Made by a program: the position numbers and the translations under genes. From Vanrija pseudolonga (lineage: Eukaryota > Basidiomycota > Tremellomycetes > Trichosporonales > Trichosporonaceae): a DNA stretch of 64,000 nt. The stretch lies in assembly GCF_020906515.1 (NCBI RefSeq), contig NC_085850.1, forward strand, positions 496,001-560,000. Reading direction: 5' to 3'. Position 1 is the first letter of the stretch, and each line of letters opens with the position of its first letter. Positions 29,618-41,200 of this stretch are shown here, in pieces. The notes under the pieces are model-generated. The model was given only the letters and a program-made list of their open reading frames with translations, had not been told where the DNA came from and did no database searches.

Positions 29618-32371
29618 CTAAAACTGAAACCCGTTGTTCTGGAACAGGTGGTCCCAGCCTCCCGACGCGTTGATGTTGGGGAGGGCGAGCTCGTTGCCCA
29701 TAATTTCGAGCCAGTAGCGCTCCACATCGAGGATGGTCGCGTTCTGGCCCTCCTCCACCATGGGCGGCCACGAGACAGGCGTTGGGATAACCCCGTCGCC
29801 GACAGAGCTCGGCACCGTGCCGATAATGTTCTCCAGGATCGTGGCGTACGTGTTGCCCACCGTACGCAGCGACTTGAGCTGGCGGAACCAGCCCGCCGTG
29901 GTCTGGATCACGATGCGCCAAGTGCCGACCGACGGGTGGTTGGGCTCCATGACTACCGACAGGAGAATGGTCAGGGCAGATTGGAACTGAAGCGTCAGCG
30001 TCGCTCCCGGGTGTCGACTTACAGCAAAGAAGAGCGTGTACCACTCTGCGCCGCGCGCAAAGTCGCCCTCAGTGTTCGTGTACTCGCCCATGTCGTGCAG
30101 GTTGTCGAGCGCGAGCGACCGGCACGTCTCGATCGCCTCGCGCATACCCGGTGAGATGGACAGGTGGTTGCCATTCCGTGCGTCCCAGGCCGCGGCGAGC
30201 AGGATCGGGCGGTACAGGATCGCGCGGAAGTCACGGATACGCCACACCTGTACCGACCTTGCCAGGCGATAAGGCCCAGCCGGGTTGTGCCACTCGGCTG
30301 GTAGCGTGGAAATTGCCGCGACAATCTTGGCGTCGTAGCGCTTGATCTGCTCCAGCGTGGGAGTGTGTGACTGGAGGATCCGGTCGTGCACCATGGTTGC
30401 TATGCGCGCCAGCGTCGACTGCATAATAACCGCCGAGTACGACGTGATATCCGACACATTGTGGGGCCGTGTCTCGCTTGACACTGTCAAGTGCTAGGCG
30501 CGAATGTCAGCGCTTACCACACACGGCATGATCACACGACCTACCTCGTCAGAGCAGTTGATGGGGAGCGGTACGGCACCGAGGTACACTGATCCGAGGC
30601 CCTGTGGGCGGCCAAACGTGACTGAGCACCCAGACTCGAGCGAGATGATGGACCACCACACTCGAGACCTCATCTCCTTCTCCAGTGGAGACCCATGCCA
30701 TCCAGCAAACGGCGTGTGAAGACCCAATCCGACAGCCATGCGGATAGCCAGGCCGAGCGTCAAGTATCCGGCGTTTGGGCGGTTCGCGCGCTGGAGGTAG
30801 TTGGCCATGATGGCTAAGCCCTGCACGAGCTGCAGCGACCCTTCTTCCAGCATGTCGCGCTGAAGCGCCGACCGCGCAACCTCGTAGTACGCATAGCCCG
30901 GGTCGCTCTCGTCTGTCGCGCCGTCGAACGCACCCATCGCAAAGATCATGTACAGCAAGACCTCGGACCCAGGTGACTTGGACACGGGGAGCGCGCCCAT
31001 AATCTGCGCGCGGATGGTCGGCTCGTGGACGAGCGGTGTGTTACCGTCTGCAGGGTGTCAGCCGCCACTCTCTCAGCTTCTACTCACGGAAGTAGCGGAA
31101 GTAGCTGTCCACCAGCGGCAGGATCTCTGTCAGCGGCGGCAGCGGCTTCATGGCGCGGTGTGTCGACACGGAACGGCGTGATGATGGCGGCGCATCGGGG
31201 CGCTTGAGCACTCCAGCAACGTCCAGGCCTGACACGTTCCCAGGCGACACGGTGAATGACGTTGGCGACACCGACAGCGTGTGGTTCGGCGTCAGTCTCC
31301 GGATTACGTTGACAAATGTCGCGCCGGACGACAAGCCCATGTAGCTGACGCCCTCTTCGCCGTTGGCGAGCGATCCCATGCCATCGAGGGCGACCTGGCC
31401 GCCCGTGTCGGGGTCCTCATGCCACTCGTATGTCCCCGGGTCGCGGTTGGGCTCCACGACGAACGCGTGCGGGTGGTCGGGGTCGTACTCGCCCGCTGGG
31501 ACGGGGGACATGACCCGGGAGACGGGCATATGTGGTGTGCCGTACCTCGAGGACGACTCGCGTGGCCGTTCTCTTTCCCGGTGCGCGTTAGGGTGCGGGC
31601 TTCGGCCGGCCGACGCCGGCCGCGGCAGTGTCTCGAGTGCTAGCGATCGCGCTCCAGAGAGTCCGATATCCCCCCACCGCGCGAACGCTTCGGGCAGGCT
31701 GAAGCCCGAGAAAATCGAGTCCCACAGCTGCTCGTAGACGTCGATTCTGGGGTCAGTGGTGGTTGAAACCGGTTGTCTCACCTTGTCTCGAGCTCGGTCA
31801 TGCGAGCACGCGTTAGTGGGGACCGGTTCGGCCGGTCGGCGTAGTAGCACTCGCGAGAGTCTTGCTCGCACCGTGCACAGGGGTGGCCACCGGCGCATGC
31901 GATTTTCCGTTGGCCTGGGGTGATGTTAGCTGGGGAAGAGAGGTATGGCGCGCCAGTCACAAGACAGTCACGGGGCGAGGCAGCGCGAGGTTGTGTCACC
32001 AGCGCTGTCGTCTCGTCGCCGAGCTCGACTCGCTCCGTTCCACTCCCACCCCACCAACCTGCTGGCGCGAGCGATACTTTGCCCGCCCACCCACCCCTAC
32101 GCACTTCGCGCGAGAAATGTATGCCACCACCCACCCCTCCACCCGGCTCCGCCCTCCCCCGCCTCCCCGCGCTGTTGAACTCACGACATGCTTCGCAGGC
32201 CGTGATCGCACGCTGCTTCTTGCCCATGCCCCTCTCCTCCGAGTCGGGGCTCCTTTGCCTCCTTTGCCCATTGTTGCCATTGCCATTTCCTATACCGGAG
32301 TAGCTGGGGCCAGGCTCGGCTCCGTTCCCATTACCGTTTGGGTGGATTGTCGACAGCGGCTTGAGGCTCAT
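29618..32371 (-). CDS. Zn2Cys6 transcription factor with fungal middle homology region (cluster 2)
   Basis: This zinc-cluster regulator has 773 residues in six exons: 32371-32185, 31914-31782, 31746-31088, 31047-30545, 30493-30023 and 29986-29618. The cluster spans C59 to C85 as C-x2-C-x6-C-x5-C-x2-C-x6-C. It is split after the second cysteine by a 270-nt intron that carries a copy of a dispersed repeat. The fungal-specific TF domain is evident: a long helical region with MAVGLGLH and SRVWWSIISLE, the latter a hallmark of the family. The intron 29987-30022 is 36 nt and has no stop, so its retention would insert 12 residues in frame. It is the likely regulator of the adjacent SDR, Gfo/Idh/MocA and MFS genes, and is convergent with the SDR. 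Confidence 0.9.
32028..32153 (+). repeat. Pyrimidine-rich dispersed repeat, copy A (within an intron)
   Basis: The last 38 bp (32116-32153) are identical to 42752-42789, and similarity with gaps extends leftward about 90 bp. This copy lies inside the first intron of the cluster-2 regulator and explains why that intron is 270 nt while most neighbours are 35-60. Confidence 0.65.
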
Positions 32372-33398
32372 CGTGCCGGGTCGTGCGTGTGTGCGTGTGT
32401 GCTTGCTACTGCTGTTGCTTTTGCTCTGAGTGTGGCTAAATTTCTGTCTGTTCGGACGCGACGACGACCACGATTATCAGCACTTGGCGTGCTGCGGCTG
32501 TTGTTTGGCCGGTTGTATTTAGGCAGCGAGTAAGCGGACTGGCGTGTCCGCTCAATCACCTCGTCGGCCTCGGCAATCACGAGCGTGGCCGTTGCTCGAT
32601 GCTGGCTGAGCGGGGGTCCGAGTCCGCCGAGAAATGCAAGAGGTGTTGCGTGCTGTGCTGGTCCGAGAGAGCGGCGATAGATCTTTTGTCAGAGATGTCA
32701 GTCGGAAAGTGCAGTCGTGGGTTGTGGTGGTGGTGGTGGCTTGGGGATGAACTGTGGGGACTCCCCGCCCAGTCAGTCGCCGCCGCCGCCGTCTTTCGCC
32801 GCGCAGCCCGATATTACGGTATCACTCGTCATATCCGACATTAAAGCGAACCCACGTGGCAAGAAATGACACTAATGCCACGTACAAAATTATTGAATTT
32901 CTGACTCCGCCCCCCTCTGCTATTGTCGTCGTCGTTGTTCATTGCCGAGTGACTGCTGCCAGGCTGAGTTGGCTGGCTGGCGGCAGACGACCACGGTGCT
33001 GCAGTGACACAGTGTACCTCGCTCGGTCTGGCCCCTAGACAGGTCCCTTGTTCTCTCTCACTCTGCTTCTCCTTCTCCTCTCATCATCTCTCTCCTCCTC
33101 TCCTTCTCTCTCTCTCTTGCTCCTCTCTCGGGTACTCTCATCGGGCTCTCTCGTCGTCTCTTCGTCTTCTCTTCTCTCTCCTCTCCGTTCCGGGCTCTTC
33201 AGGTTTCCTTCTTGGCACCAAGCGACACCACCAACATCCCCTCCTCCCCCCTCCCCCGACACCCCGGCCATCTCACACGACACGACACCTATTCAAAAGT
33301 TCATTACTAAAGCAGCATAAACACCTTCTCAAGAAAAAAAGACATAGCTAGCACGCTATCTACGTATTCAAACGCATCTACATTCTCAACTATACAAC
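32372..33398. promoter_or_regulatory. Divergent promoter, regulator and RNA-binding protein genes
   Basis: It contains a long CT-rich tract (about 33050-33200, runs of TCTC and CTCC) that ends about 200 bp before the Pub1-type start. Such tracts are common in strong fungal promoters and leaders. No gene is seen. Confidence 0.5.
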
Positions 33399-34794
33399 AT
33401 GAGCGGCTCCCCGTTCCAAATCCCGAACTTTGCGACCCAGGCCCCGCCTGCCGAGGCGCCCAAGAAGCCCCATCTCTACATTGGCAACTTGTCCCCCCGA
33501 GTCACGGACCAGATGCTCGCAGAGATCTTCTCGGTCGCTGGCGCCGTCGTATCGGCCAAGATCATCCAGGACAGGAACTTTCAGCACGGTGGCTTCAACT
33601 ACGGCTTTGTCGAGTACACCGACATGAGGTCTGCCGAGCAGGCCCTGACGACGCTCAACGGCCGCAAGATCTTTGACTCGGAGATCCGCGTCAACTGGGC
33701 CTACCAGGGCCAGGTGAACCGCGAGGACACGCAGCACCACTTCCACGTCTTTGTCGGTGACCTCAGCCCAGAGGTCAATGACGAGGTGCTCGCAAACGCC
33801 TTCGCCGCTCTCGGCTCGATGAGCGAAGCCCGCGTCATGTGGGACATGAACTCGGGCAAGAGCAGGGGTTACGGCTTCCTGTCCTTCCGGTGAGCTTGAC
33901 TGAAACGAAGCTGGAGCTGACGTGCAGGGACAAGAGCGACGCCGAGCAGGCTATCGCGACCATGAACGGCGAATGGTTGGGCTCACGTTCGATTCGTGTC
34001 AACTGGGCCAACCAGAAGACACAGACCGGCGGCTCGCGTTCCATCGGCCTGTCCAGTGGCGGCGCTGGAGGGGGATCTGCTGCAGGCGGTAGCTTCCCTC
34101 CGGCTGGCCCGCTCACTTTTGAGCAGATTGCCGCCCAGACACCAGAGTACAACACGACGGTGTACGTCGGCAACCTTATCCCCTACACCACCCAGGCCGA
34201 CCTCATCCCCTTGTTCCAGAGCTACGGCTACATTGTCGAGATCCGCATGCAGGCCGACCGCGGCTTTGCGTTTGTCAAGCTCGACACACACAACAACGCC
34301 GCACTGGCGATCAGCAACCTCCAAAACCATCTTGTCCACGGCCGCCCGATCAAGTGTTCATGGGGCAAGGACAGGCAGACTGAGACGCTTGGTTTCGGCG
34401 CCCAAGCCCCCCAGCAGTCTCAGCAGCCCCAGCAGCATCAGCAGCAGCAACAACCCCAGCAGCATCAGCAACCCCAGCACAACCAGCAGCAACAGCACTT
34501 TTCTCAAAACTACTCCTACTACCCTGGCTACAGCGGCATTCCCGGCCAGCCCGGTGCGCAGCTTTCGACCCCGCAGCACGACTCGGGCGCGGGCGCCAGC
34601 GCGGCACAGGCGGCATGGGACCCGGCCGCGGCCGCGTACTACCAGACTGGCTGGGGCGGTTTCTACAGTGAGTAGACGGCGATGTGCTGCCAGGTTCGAG
34701 CTGACCTCCTGCAGACCAGCAGAACCCCCTTGGTGCGCTGCAGGCGAACGGAGCCCATGGAGTCAACGGCGCCAACGGCGGCCACCAGCTCTAA
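33399..34794 (+). CDS. PUB1: Three-RRM RNA-binding protein, Pub1/TIA-1 type
   Basis: This poly(U)/AU-rich mRNA-binding protein of the TIA-1/Pub1 family acts in mRNA stability, translation control and stress granules. Three exons (33399-33889, 33928-34667, 34715-34794) give 436 residues. RRM1 covers about 25-100 (LYIGNL and NYGFVEY), RRM2 about 115-190 (VFVGDL and RGYGFLSF), and RRM3 about 241-311 (VYVGNL and RGFAFVKL). The first intron splits RRM2. A Gly/Ser linker separates RRM2 and RRM3. A Gln/His-rich stretch (about 325-362, encoded by CAG/CAA/CAT repeats) and a Tyr/Gly-rich tail follow, the prion-like region typical of stress-granule proteins. The last 80-nt exon adds an Asn/Gly/His tail. 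It has an extensive CT-rich leader. Confidence 0.95.
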
Positions 34795-35654
34795 CCCTTT
34801 TCCCGAGCATTCATCATTCAAAGCGCCCCATATACATGGCTTTGTTTTTGTAATCCAACTGTGGGCTGGGCCAAGTCCCGAGGCATTCCCCCAGCGTGAC
34901 ACTTCTTCCACTATGCATTATCTTCACGCATATGGTGCATCGGCATGGGGAGGTGCGTCGGTGTGGGGAGGGGGCTGTGGTAGGCATGTCGGGGAATGGT
35001 GTCTTGAAGCAGCGCAGTGGCAGTGTGGCGCAGCTGACCAACTGCGGACTGGCTGCTGCTCATCGTGTCCGGCACGGCACCTAAACTGGCCGATGACATA
35101 CGCAGTTACGTGTGGACGCTGCTTGGCTCGCCATCACGATGGACAGACTTGCCAGGCAGGACCACGAGGGACGGTGTATGCCGACCTCTGCGAGATCGAC
35201 GTGGGGAACAGGGGGTGCCGAAGGAAGACGCTGGCGCCAAGGTGGTGGTGGATGAACGGGACGCACAAGATGCATATCCTCGTCGTATCGCCCCAGACAG
35301 CGTCGTGAACTCGATGCACTCTCCCGTCCTGGATAACGGAGACGAGTGACGTGAGTCAAGAGCAGACGGACGGCCACAAACAAACAAACCGGTGTCGTGG
35401 CTGATCGACGGTCCAAAGGCAAGGTCATCGTCGTGTGTGTGTGCATCACACCTTCCAAAACTCGCCCCCTTGACGATCGCACATGCGATGCAGCGACAAC
35501 CACCCCCTCGTTCCGTCGTCCAAGAACGCAAAGACGCGCAAATTAGCGCGTTCGAACGCGCGCGACGCGTACAACGCGGCACGAGCGCCGACGGCTCAAA
35601 AGCGTGCGCGGCCGGCCCGGAACAGCGAAATCAATTGGTTCCGCAGCTGTCTAA
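34795..35654. other. Intergenic, no gene seen
   Basis: This 860-bp stretch is between the Pub1-type gene and the tRNA gene. Open frames here are short, overlap on both strands and lack motifs. Confidence 0.5.
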
Positions 35655-35739
35655 GCCTCTATAGCTTAGTGGTAGAGCATCACACTTGTACGTAATCCGT
35701 CAGATGTGGGGGTCCCGTGTTCAAACCACGGTGGAGGCT
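35655..35739 (+). tRNA. tRNA-Thr (UGU) with a 13-nt intron
   Basis: The cloverleaf is complete. The acceptor stem GCCTCTA pairs with TGGAGGC. The D-arm is GCTT...GAGC. The anticodon stem TCACA pairs with TGTGG around the loop CTTGTA-A, so the anticodon is UGU for threonine. The T-arm CCGTG-TTCAAAC-CACGG is perfect. The discriminator base is T at 35739. An intron (35691-35703) sits one base after the anticodon, the universal position in nuclear tRNA genes. A TTTT terminator follows at 35745-35748. Confidence 0.93.
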
Positions 35740-37288
35740 TAACGTTTTGTGTTTTGGCGTGGCGACACCTGTCTTGCGAGTGAAGCTGGAAGCGTTGGAT
35801 GCGTTGGACGAAGAGAGGGTGAGAGAGGTAGATGGATGGGTGCGATGGCGATCAGGTCCTGTGTGTGTTGATCTGCCTGGCGTTGCGCCTGAGTGATGGT
35901 GTGGTGTGGTGGTGATGGTGCCTCGGGTGTGGGTGGCGGTGTGTGTGTGTGTGTGTGTGGGCGGAGGAGCGGGGTGGGTGCGAAAGGGTTGGGTTGAGTT
36001 TGAGTGAGCATGGAGCGTGTAGAGTAGAGGAGCAGTTGCATGTCGGTGTGCTTGAGCGGGCCGTGGAGACGCGAAGGGGGGGGGGGGAGGGGTGGAAGGA
36101 TTACGGAGAGTCGGCGTGGTACGTGGCGACGTATGGGTGAGTGAGCCTGCCCGGCGCCGAGTGGCGAGCTGGTCGATTGTCGGGCGAGTGAAGGGGGAGA
36201 TTGTTCAGAGTGCAGATGACCCAACAGGAAGAGGGAGTTAGGTCGTGGGATCGTGCAGAGGAAGGAGGGTGGAAGGTTAAAAGGTGAGGGTATGGAAGGC
36301 TGAAGATGAAGAGGTGGTCGAGGAGCATCAGTGACGACGTGGCGGGTACTCTCGCCGTTACGGGCCGCACGTCGAGGCGCTCTAGTCAAGTACGAGGCAC
36401 GATAAATGGGACTAGAACCAGGAGAAAGTCGTGGTGAGGCTGATGCACGGCATGTCACGGAGGGAGGAAGTGAGGAGGGCGTAACATCACCCATGGGGGC
36501 GTGGACGGGCGTGGCAACTCCCCAGGTCCGCTAGGCCTGGTGACTGGCCCGCAGCGCCAGATCCACAGCGACGGGGGTCACAGCAGCGCCCCGTAGTCGC
36601 CCTGCGTCGGATTCGAGTACACAGGGCCAACGCGCCAACGAGGGCGCGACGGAGCAAAGGGGCACGAGGGCAGCAACGAGGTGCCGGCAGCAGGGCCGCC
36701 CCTCCCAGCACCTCGCCACGACTGTCGCCTTCTTCTACCGCTGCTGGTGGTCCTCTGGTTTTCTCAACTATTCCACGCCACGTTCCTGCGTTCGGTCGGC
36801 ACTTGTGTGAGAGCAAGGAGGGAGGCCGGGCGGTCGCCCGCTTTCGCTGGACCACAGATCCATCACAGGCAGTCGCCTCACACCTACCCCCGCCCCTTCT
36901 CGGGACAATCGGTCGAGCCTGTCAGTCTGTGCCACATCCACGCTGATAGTCGGAAATGTGGCAAGCGGTACCCAAGAGGGGTTGGCTGTGGGATATCTTA
37001 CGTCGCACCCGAAGCCGTCATTAGTCGGACAATCAGACGGGTTAGTCCAACTACAAGTAAGGCGGCGGACAAGGCCCCCACGCGGCCACCAACACCGCTT
37101 ACCCCACCCAAGACGGAACAATACACACAAACCTCAACAATGCTGGAAAATGCATATGCGTACAATGATGCTGGTGCTGTTGTATTCGGGCTTTAGGTGC
37201 TGTTGTTGCCGAGATAGCGGCGGTGCGAGGTGTATTGTGGGGCAGTGACAATGCCATGGGGGAGTTGGGCCAGACAAGCGTCCTCCGC
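35740..37288. other. Intergenic, no gene seen; GT microsatellite
   Basis: This 1.55 kb stretch holds a (GT) repeat of about ten units at 35939-35958 and a G-rich block near 36075. A 251-codon Ser/Pro/Arg-rich frame on the minus strand (36494-35739) looks like composition bias, not a gene. Confidence 0.5.
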
Positions 37289-37693
37289 CTACACCCGCCC
37301 CATGCGCTTCTTGAGGTCGGCAATCTTGAGGTCGAGGTCGCTTCCCTCCTGGATGAGCTCCTTGCGCTCTTGCTCGAGCCTAGGTCGGGCGTCAGCCTGA
37401 GTGTGCTACTGGCGCAATGCAAACTCACTGCGCGATGCGCGCGCGCACAGCACGCTCCTTTACAATCTGCGACTCGTCTGGCACGGTCGCGAGCTCCTTG
37501 GCGAGGTATCGCTCCTTGAGGGCGACGCCGGCGTAGATTGACACTGATGCGGTGTGAGCTCGGCGTCTGGGGAAGGCGGCGCGGCGCGGCGCACAAAGGC
37601 CGTTGTTGTTGTTATTGTTGCGGTCGACGACTTACAAGGGACGACTACGACGCACGACGCGAGGAGGATTTTGTTTGCTTGGATCAGTCTCAT
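37289..37693 (-). CDS. Small single-span membrane protein with coiled coil (87 aa)
   Basis: I do not recognise the family. Three small exons (37693-37636, 37543-37429, 37379-37289) give 87 residues. The N-terminus (MRLIQANK) precedes a single hydrophobic segment (ILLASCVVVVPLSIYAGVAL, about 9-28). A charged C-terminal region follows, rich in Glu, Arg, Lys and Leu, that looks like a coiled coil (residues about 43-85). No exon exceeds 115 nt, so the gene is invisible without splicing. The size and layout resemble small mitochondrial assembly factors of the inner membrane, such as Pet117-type proteins, but I see no diagnostic motif. The frame continues coherently through both splices, and the middle exon is rich in charged helix-forming residues, which supports a real protein. 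Confidence 0.6.
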
Positions 37694-38289
37694 TGTGGGT
37701 GAGGAGGAGGGGTGGTTAATACAAAGCAGTAACAGAGACGATCATTTGTTGTTGAAAGTGTTGTCGGAGTGGTCGCTTGTCCTGCTGCCCAAGTTGAAGT
37801 CTCAGGGCGCGGTTGGCTTACCCTTGTTCCAAAAGTCAGCAGGCCAGGCGCAGAGTGCCGTGATTTTGGGTCAAGTGAGACCCCGTCGGTCGTGGTCGCC
37901 CTGGGTGGTGCCTCGGTCGTTTGTATTTGCACCATTTACAGCAACCAAGCACGCAGTCAGCCCAAGCCAGCCCAGCCCAGCCCAGCCGCCGTCGCCGCGC
38001 GCTGGTACCAACAAAGTCACACCAACACACACACCACCCACCACCACTCTACTCGCCCACCCAACTTGATTCACCCCCACCCACCCACATTACCCTCCCT
38101 CCCCCCCCCCGGCCCCTGTCACTTTACAACTCCACAACATTCATCCTCGTGCTCGCAAACCATTTTGTCGTCGCACATCCTCCCCCCCTCTTCCCTCCTC
38201 GCACACCAACTCTCCCACTCGCTCACTCTCGCACTGCACTCTTCACTCTTTCACCATTCCTTCACACCCATCCCAGGCTCGTGGCGCAG
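37694..38289. promoter_or_regulatory. Divergent promoter region upstream of Set9/KMT5
   Basis: This 596-bp region is rich in CA and CT tracts toward the Set9 start (about 38020-38260), as expected for a leader. No gene is seen. Confidence 0.5.
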
Positions 38290-41200
38290 ATGCCGCGTCC
38301 ACCATCACAGCAAACACCAGCAGCACAAAGCCAGGACGCGGCTCTAGTCGAAACTCACGCGACTACATGCCCCGCAGAGGACCTCTCAGAGGATGACGAC
38401 CTTCTCTCCTACGTCCTAGTAGACCAGCTAGGCGTCCTCCCAACAGACAGACTAGGCGTGCATCCACAACAAGTCAAGTTTGTAGGACCAAAGTACAAGA
38501 AGGACGATGTTTTGGCAATGCTCCGCAAGGTGAGTGCCCCCCGTGCCGCGGCGCGCCCGTGGTGGTGGCCCACCAACATCCCCCACCACCGCGACCCGTC
38601 TTCCCTCCCCGTCCAAGCTCCACACTAACACGCGATTACAGACCGTCGTCACAGGTGACCTCTCTGGCTGCGTCGACCTTCTACGAGAGTGAGTCGCAGC
38701 GCGCGATCGCATGCACGAGACCCAACTGACCCACCTCCCTGCAGATTCTTCGTCATCAAGGAGCACTTGGCAAATAAACAGACCAACAAGCAACGCGCTC
38801 GTTTTCTCCAGTACGTCTAAGTTACGACATTCCACACTAGACAACAACAAACGCTGACTGCGCATCAGGCATCTGCGCCGATATCTCTTGATCTATCTGC
38901 CCTCGTCGCGCATTGAGATTGCTCCCACCGATCGTTACTCGCACGTATCGGGCCACCCCGAACTGGCCATTTACGCGGTCGCCTACCTCACCCCGGGTGT
39001 CACCGTTAGCGAGCTCCAGGGCAGTGTCGTCGACCTGCCCGATGAGTGGCGGGAGGAAATGGACATTGGCGAGGGCTATGACGCGGTGGAGCCAGAGGGC
39101 GAGGAGGAGTCGGACGACGACGACGAGGAGGAGGGCGAAGATGAGGGTGACGACGAGGAAGACGAGGACAGCGACACCGAGACGGTGGCGGCCTCGAGAC
39201 GTGCAGCAAAGGCCAAGGGCACAGAGGTTCGCCCTCAGCGTCGCAGTGGCCGCACCAAGCGTCGCGACTTTAGCATCGTCTGGTCCAGCCTCAAGGGCTG
39301 TTACCAGTTGTTTCTTGGCCCCGCTCGTTTCCTCAACGTGAGTGCGCAGAATTCGGTGTTTGCACGGCTGACCCTCGTCCCCCAGCACGACTGTAACCCT
39401 AACGTCGAGCTGCTCAGACAGGGCAAATTCGTCACTTTCAGAGTCCTCCGTCCTATTCTCGTCAACGACGAGCTCACGACCTTCTAGTGGGTACAGCGGC
39501 ATGTACGGATACTGACAATCCAGCGGCGAGAACTACTTTGGCAAGGGCAACATTGAGTGGTGAGTGTGTGGTATTCTACTCGTGCTGAAACCCCTCCAGC
39601 CTTTGTGCCACCTGCGAGAAGAACCACCGTGGTGCCTTCTCACGGCCAGCCGACGCTACCGACTCGCCCGCGGTGTCAGCCGACCTCTCCATCGCGGCGA
39701 ACGGCAAGGGTAGTCGCAGCCCCGACGCAGAGGACGATGACGAGGAAATGGCCTCTGTTTCCTTGACGCCTCGAAAGAGCCGCACCGCTGCCATTGCCAA
39801 CGGCTGGGATTCTCCGGCCGCCTCATCCAGAGGGGACGCAGACGAAGACAGTGCGGACGATGAGCCCCGGCCTCGTATCCGCCCGATGCGCGAGGCGCGC
39901 AAGAATGCCAAGCAGCTTGTTTTCACAAAGCGTCGCCCCAAGGTCAAGCCCGAGGATTCCGACGACGAGGACCCTGCCGACGACGGTGACCTGCCAGCTA
40001 ACTTTGTCCGCTGTAAAACCTGTGTCAAGCCGCTCATTGAGCGTGTATGGTTCAATGCTGCCTATTTTGATTTCTGCACCAAGTGGGTCCTCCGTTTCGT
40101 TCGGTCGCGCTGACTCTTCTGCAGATGTCTTCGCCACGCCCTCATCTTCGGACTCAACTGGCCCGCACGAAGATTAAACGACCGTCAACCGTTTCCGCCA
40201 CTTCATCTCTGTCCCAAGAACTACAAAGGCCCGAATCTGATCAAACTTGATCCTCCTACGCTGGAGAAGAAGCCGCCTAAGAAGAAGGGCGGTGATACGC
40301 CCGTTGACGACGAGGTCGACTCGGTGGTCCACGTCAACGCCCAGCCTTTCACCCGAGAGGAGCGTCGCGCTGCTAGGTTCCGCCTGCATAACGAGGCCGA
40401 GGACATCGACACTGATCAACTCCGTGTGGCGGAATGGCAAAAGCAGGAGGCCAAGGAGAGGGCAGACATCGCCGCTCAGGAGGCTCGTGAAACTGCCAAG
40501 AAGTTGCGCGAAGAGGTCAAGCGCAAGAGGAACGAAGGCAAGATTCGCGGAACGGGCGTCTGGAGCCGCTACACCTTAGTCTCCAAAGAGGACGAAGAGA
40601 AGCGCATCGCCGAGAAGAACAAGGTCGTCAGCGGCACCAGGAGGGGCGGCCGTTATCGCGCCGACTCGGACGAGGAGGAGCTCGCTCGCCAGGCACAAGC
40701 AAAGGTCGACGAGCAACTTGCCAGGGAGAAGCGTAACCAAGAGAAGGCCAGGGAATACCGCGAGAAGGACAAGCGGAAGCGACTCAAGGCTGCCAGGGCT
40801 GCTGCCAAGGCGGAAAAGCGACTGCTGGCTGGCGAGGACTCTGCAGAGGAGGACGACGATGACGAGGAGGAGGAAGAGGAGGAGGAAGAGGAGGAAGAAG
40901 AGGAGGAGGAGGAAGAGAAGGAGGAAGAGGAGGAGGAAGTTGAGGAGCAGGTCGAAGAGGCTGCTCACGCCGACGGGGACACTGACGAGGCAATGGCGGA
41001 CCTAGAGCCATTGGGTTCGGTTGTCGAGCAACAGATTCTCCAACCGCCCAAGGTGACGTCCACAAGAGCTGAGGCCGTCAGAGTCACTGGATCGCCTCGC
41101 ACTCGTGGGTCGTCTTCGACCGTTGGAGCTGCCATTGTCGAAAAGCCAAGCCCAGCCGCCAAGGGGACGTTTACCGTTGCCGCAAAGACAGCAACTACCC

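Noticed and set aside
35739-36494. 251-codon open frame on the minus strand
   Set aside because: Ser/Pro/Arg/His-rich throughout, with no motif, no introns in an intron-rich genome, and it overlaps the tRNA flank and a GT repeat. Typical composition artefact of GC-rich DNA.
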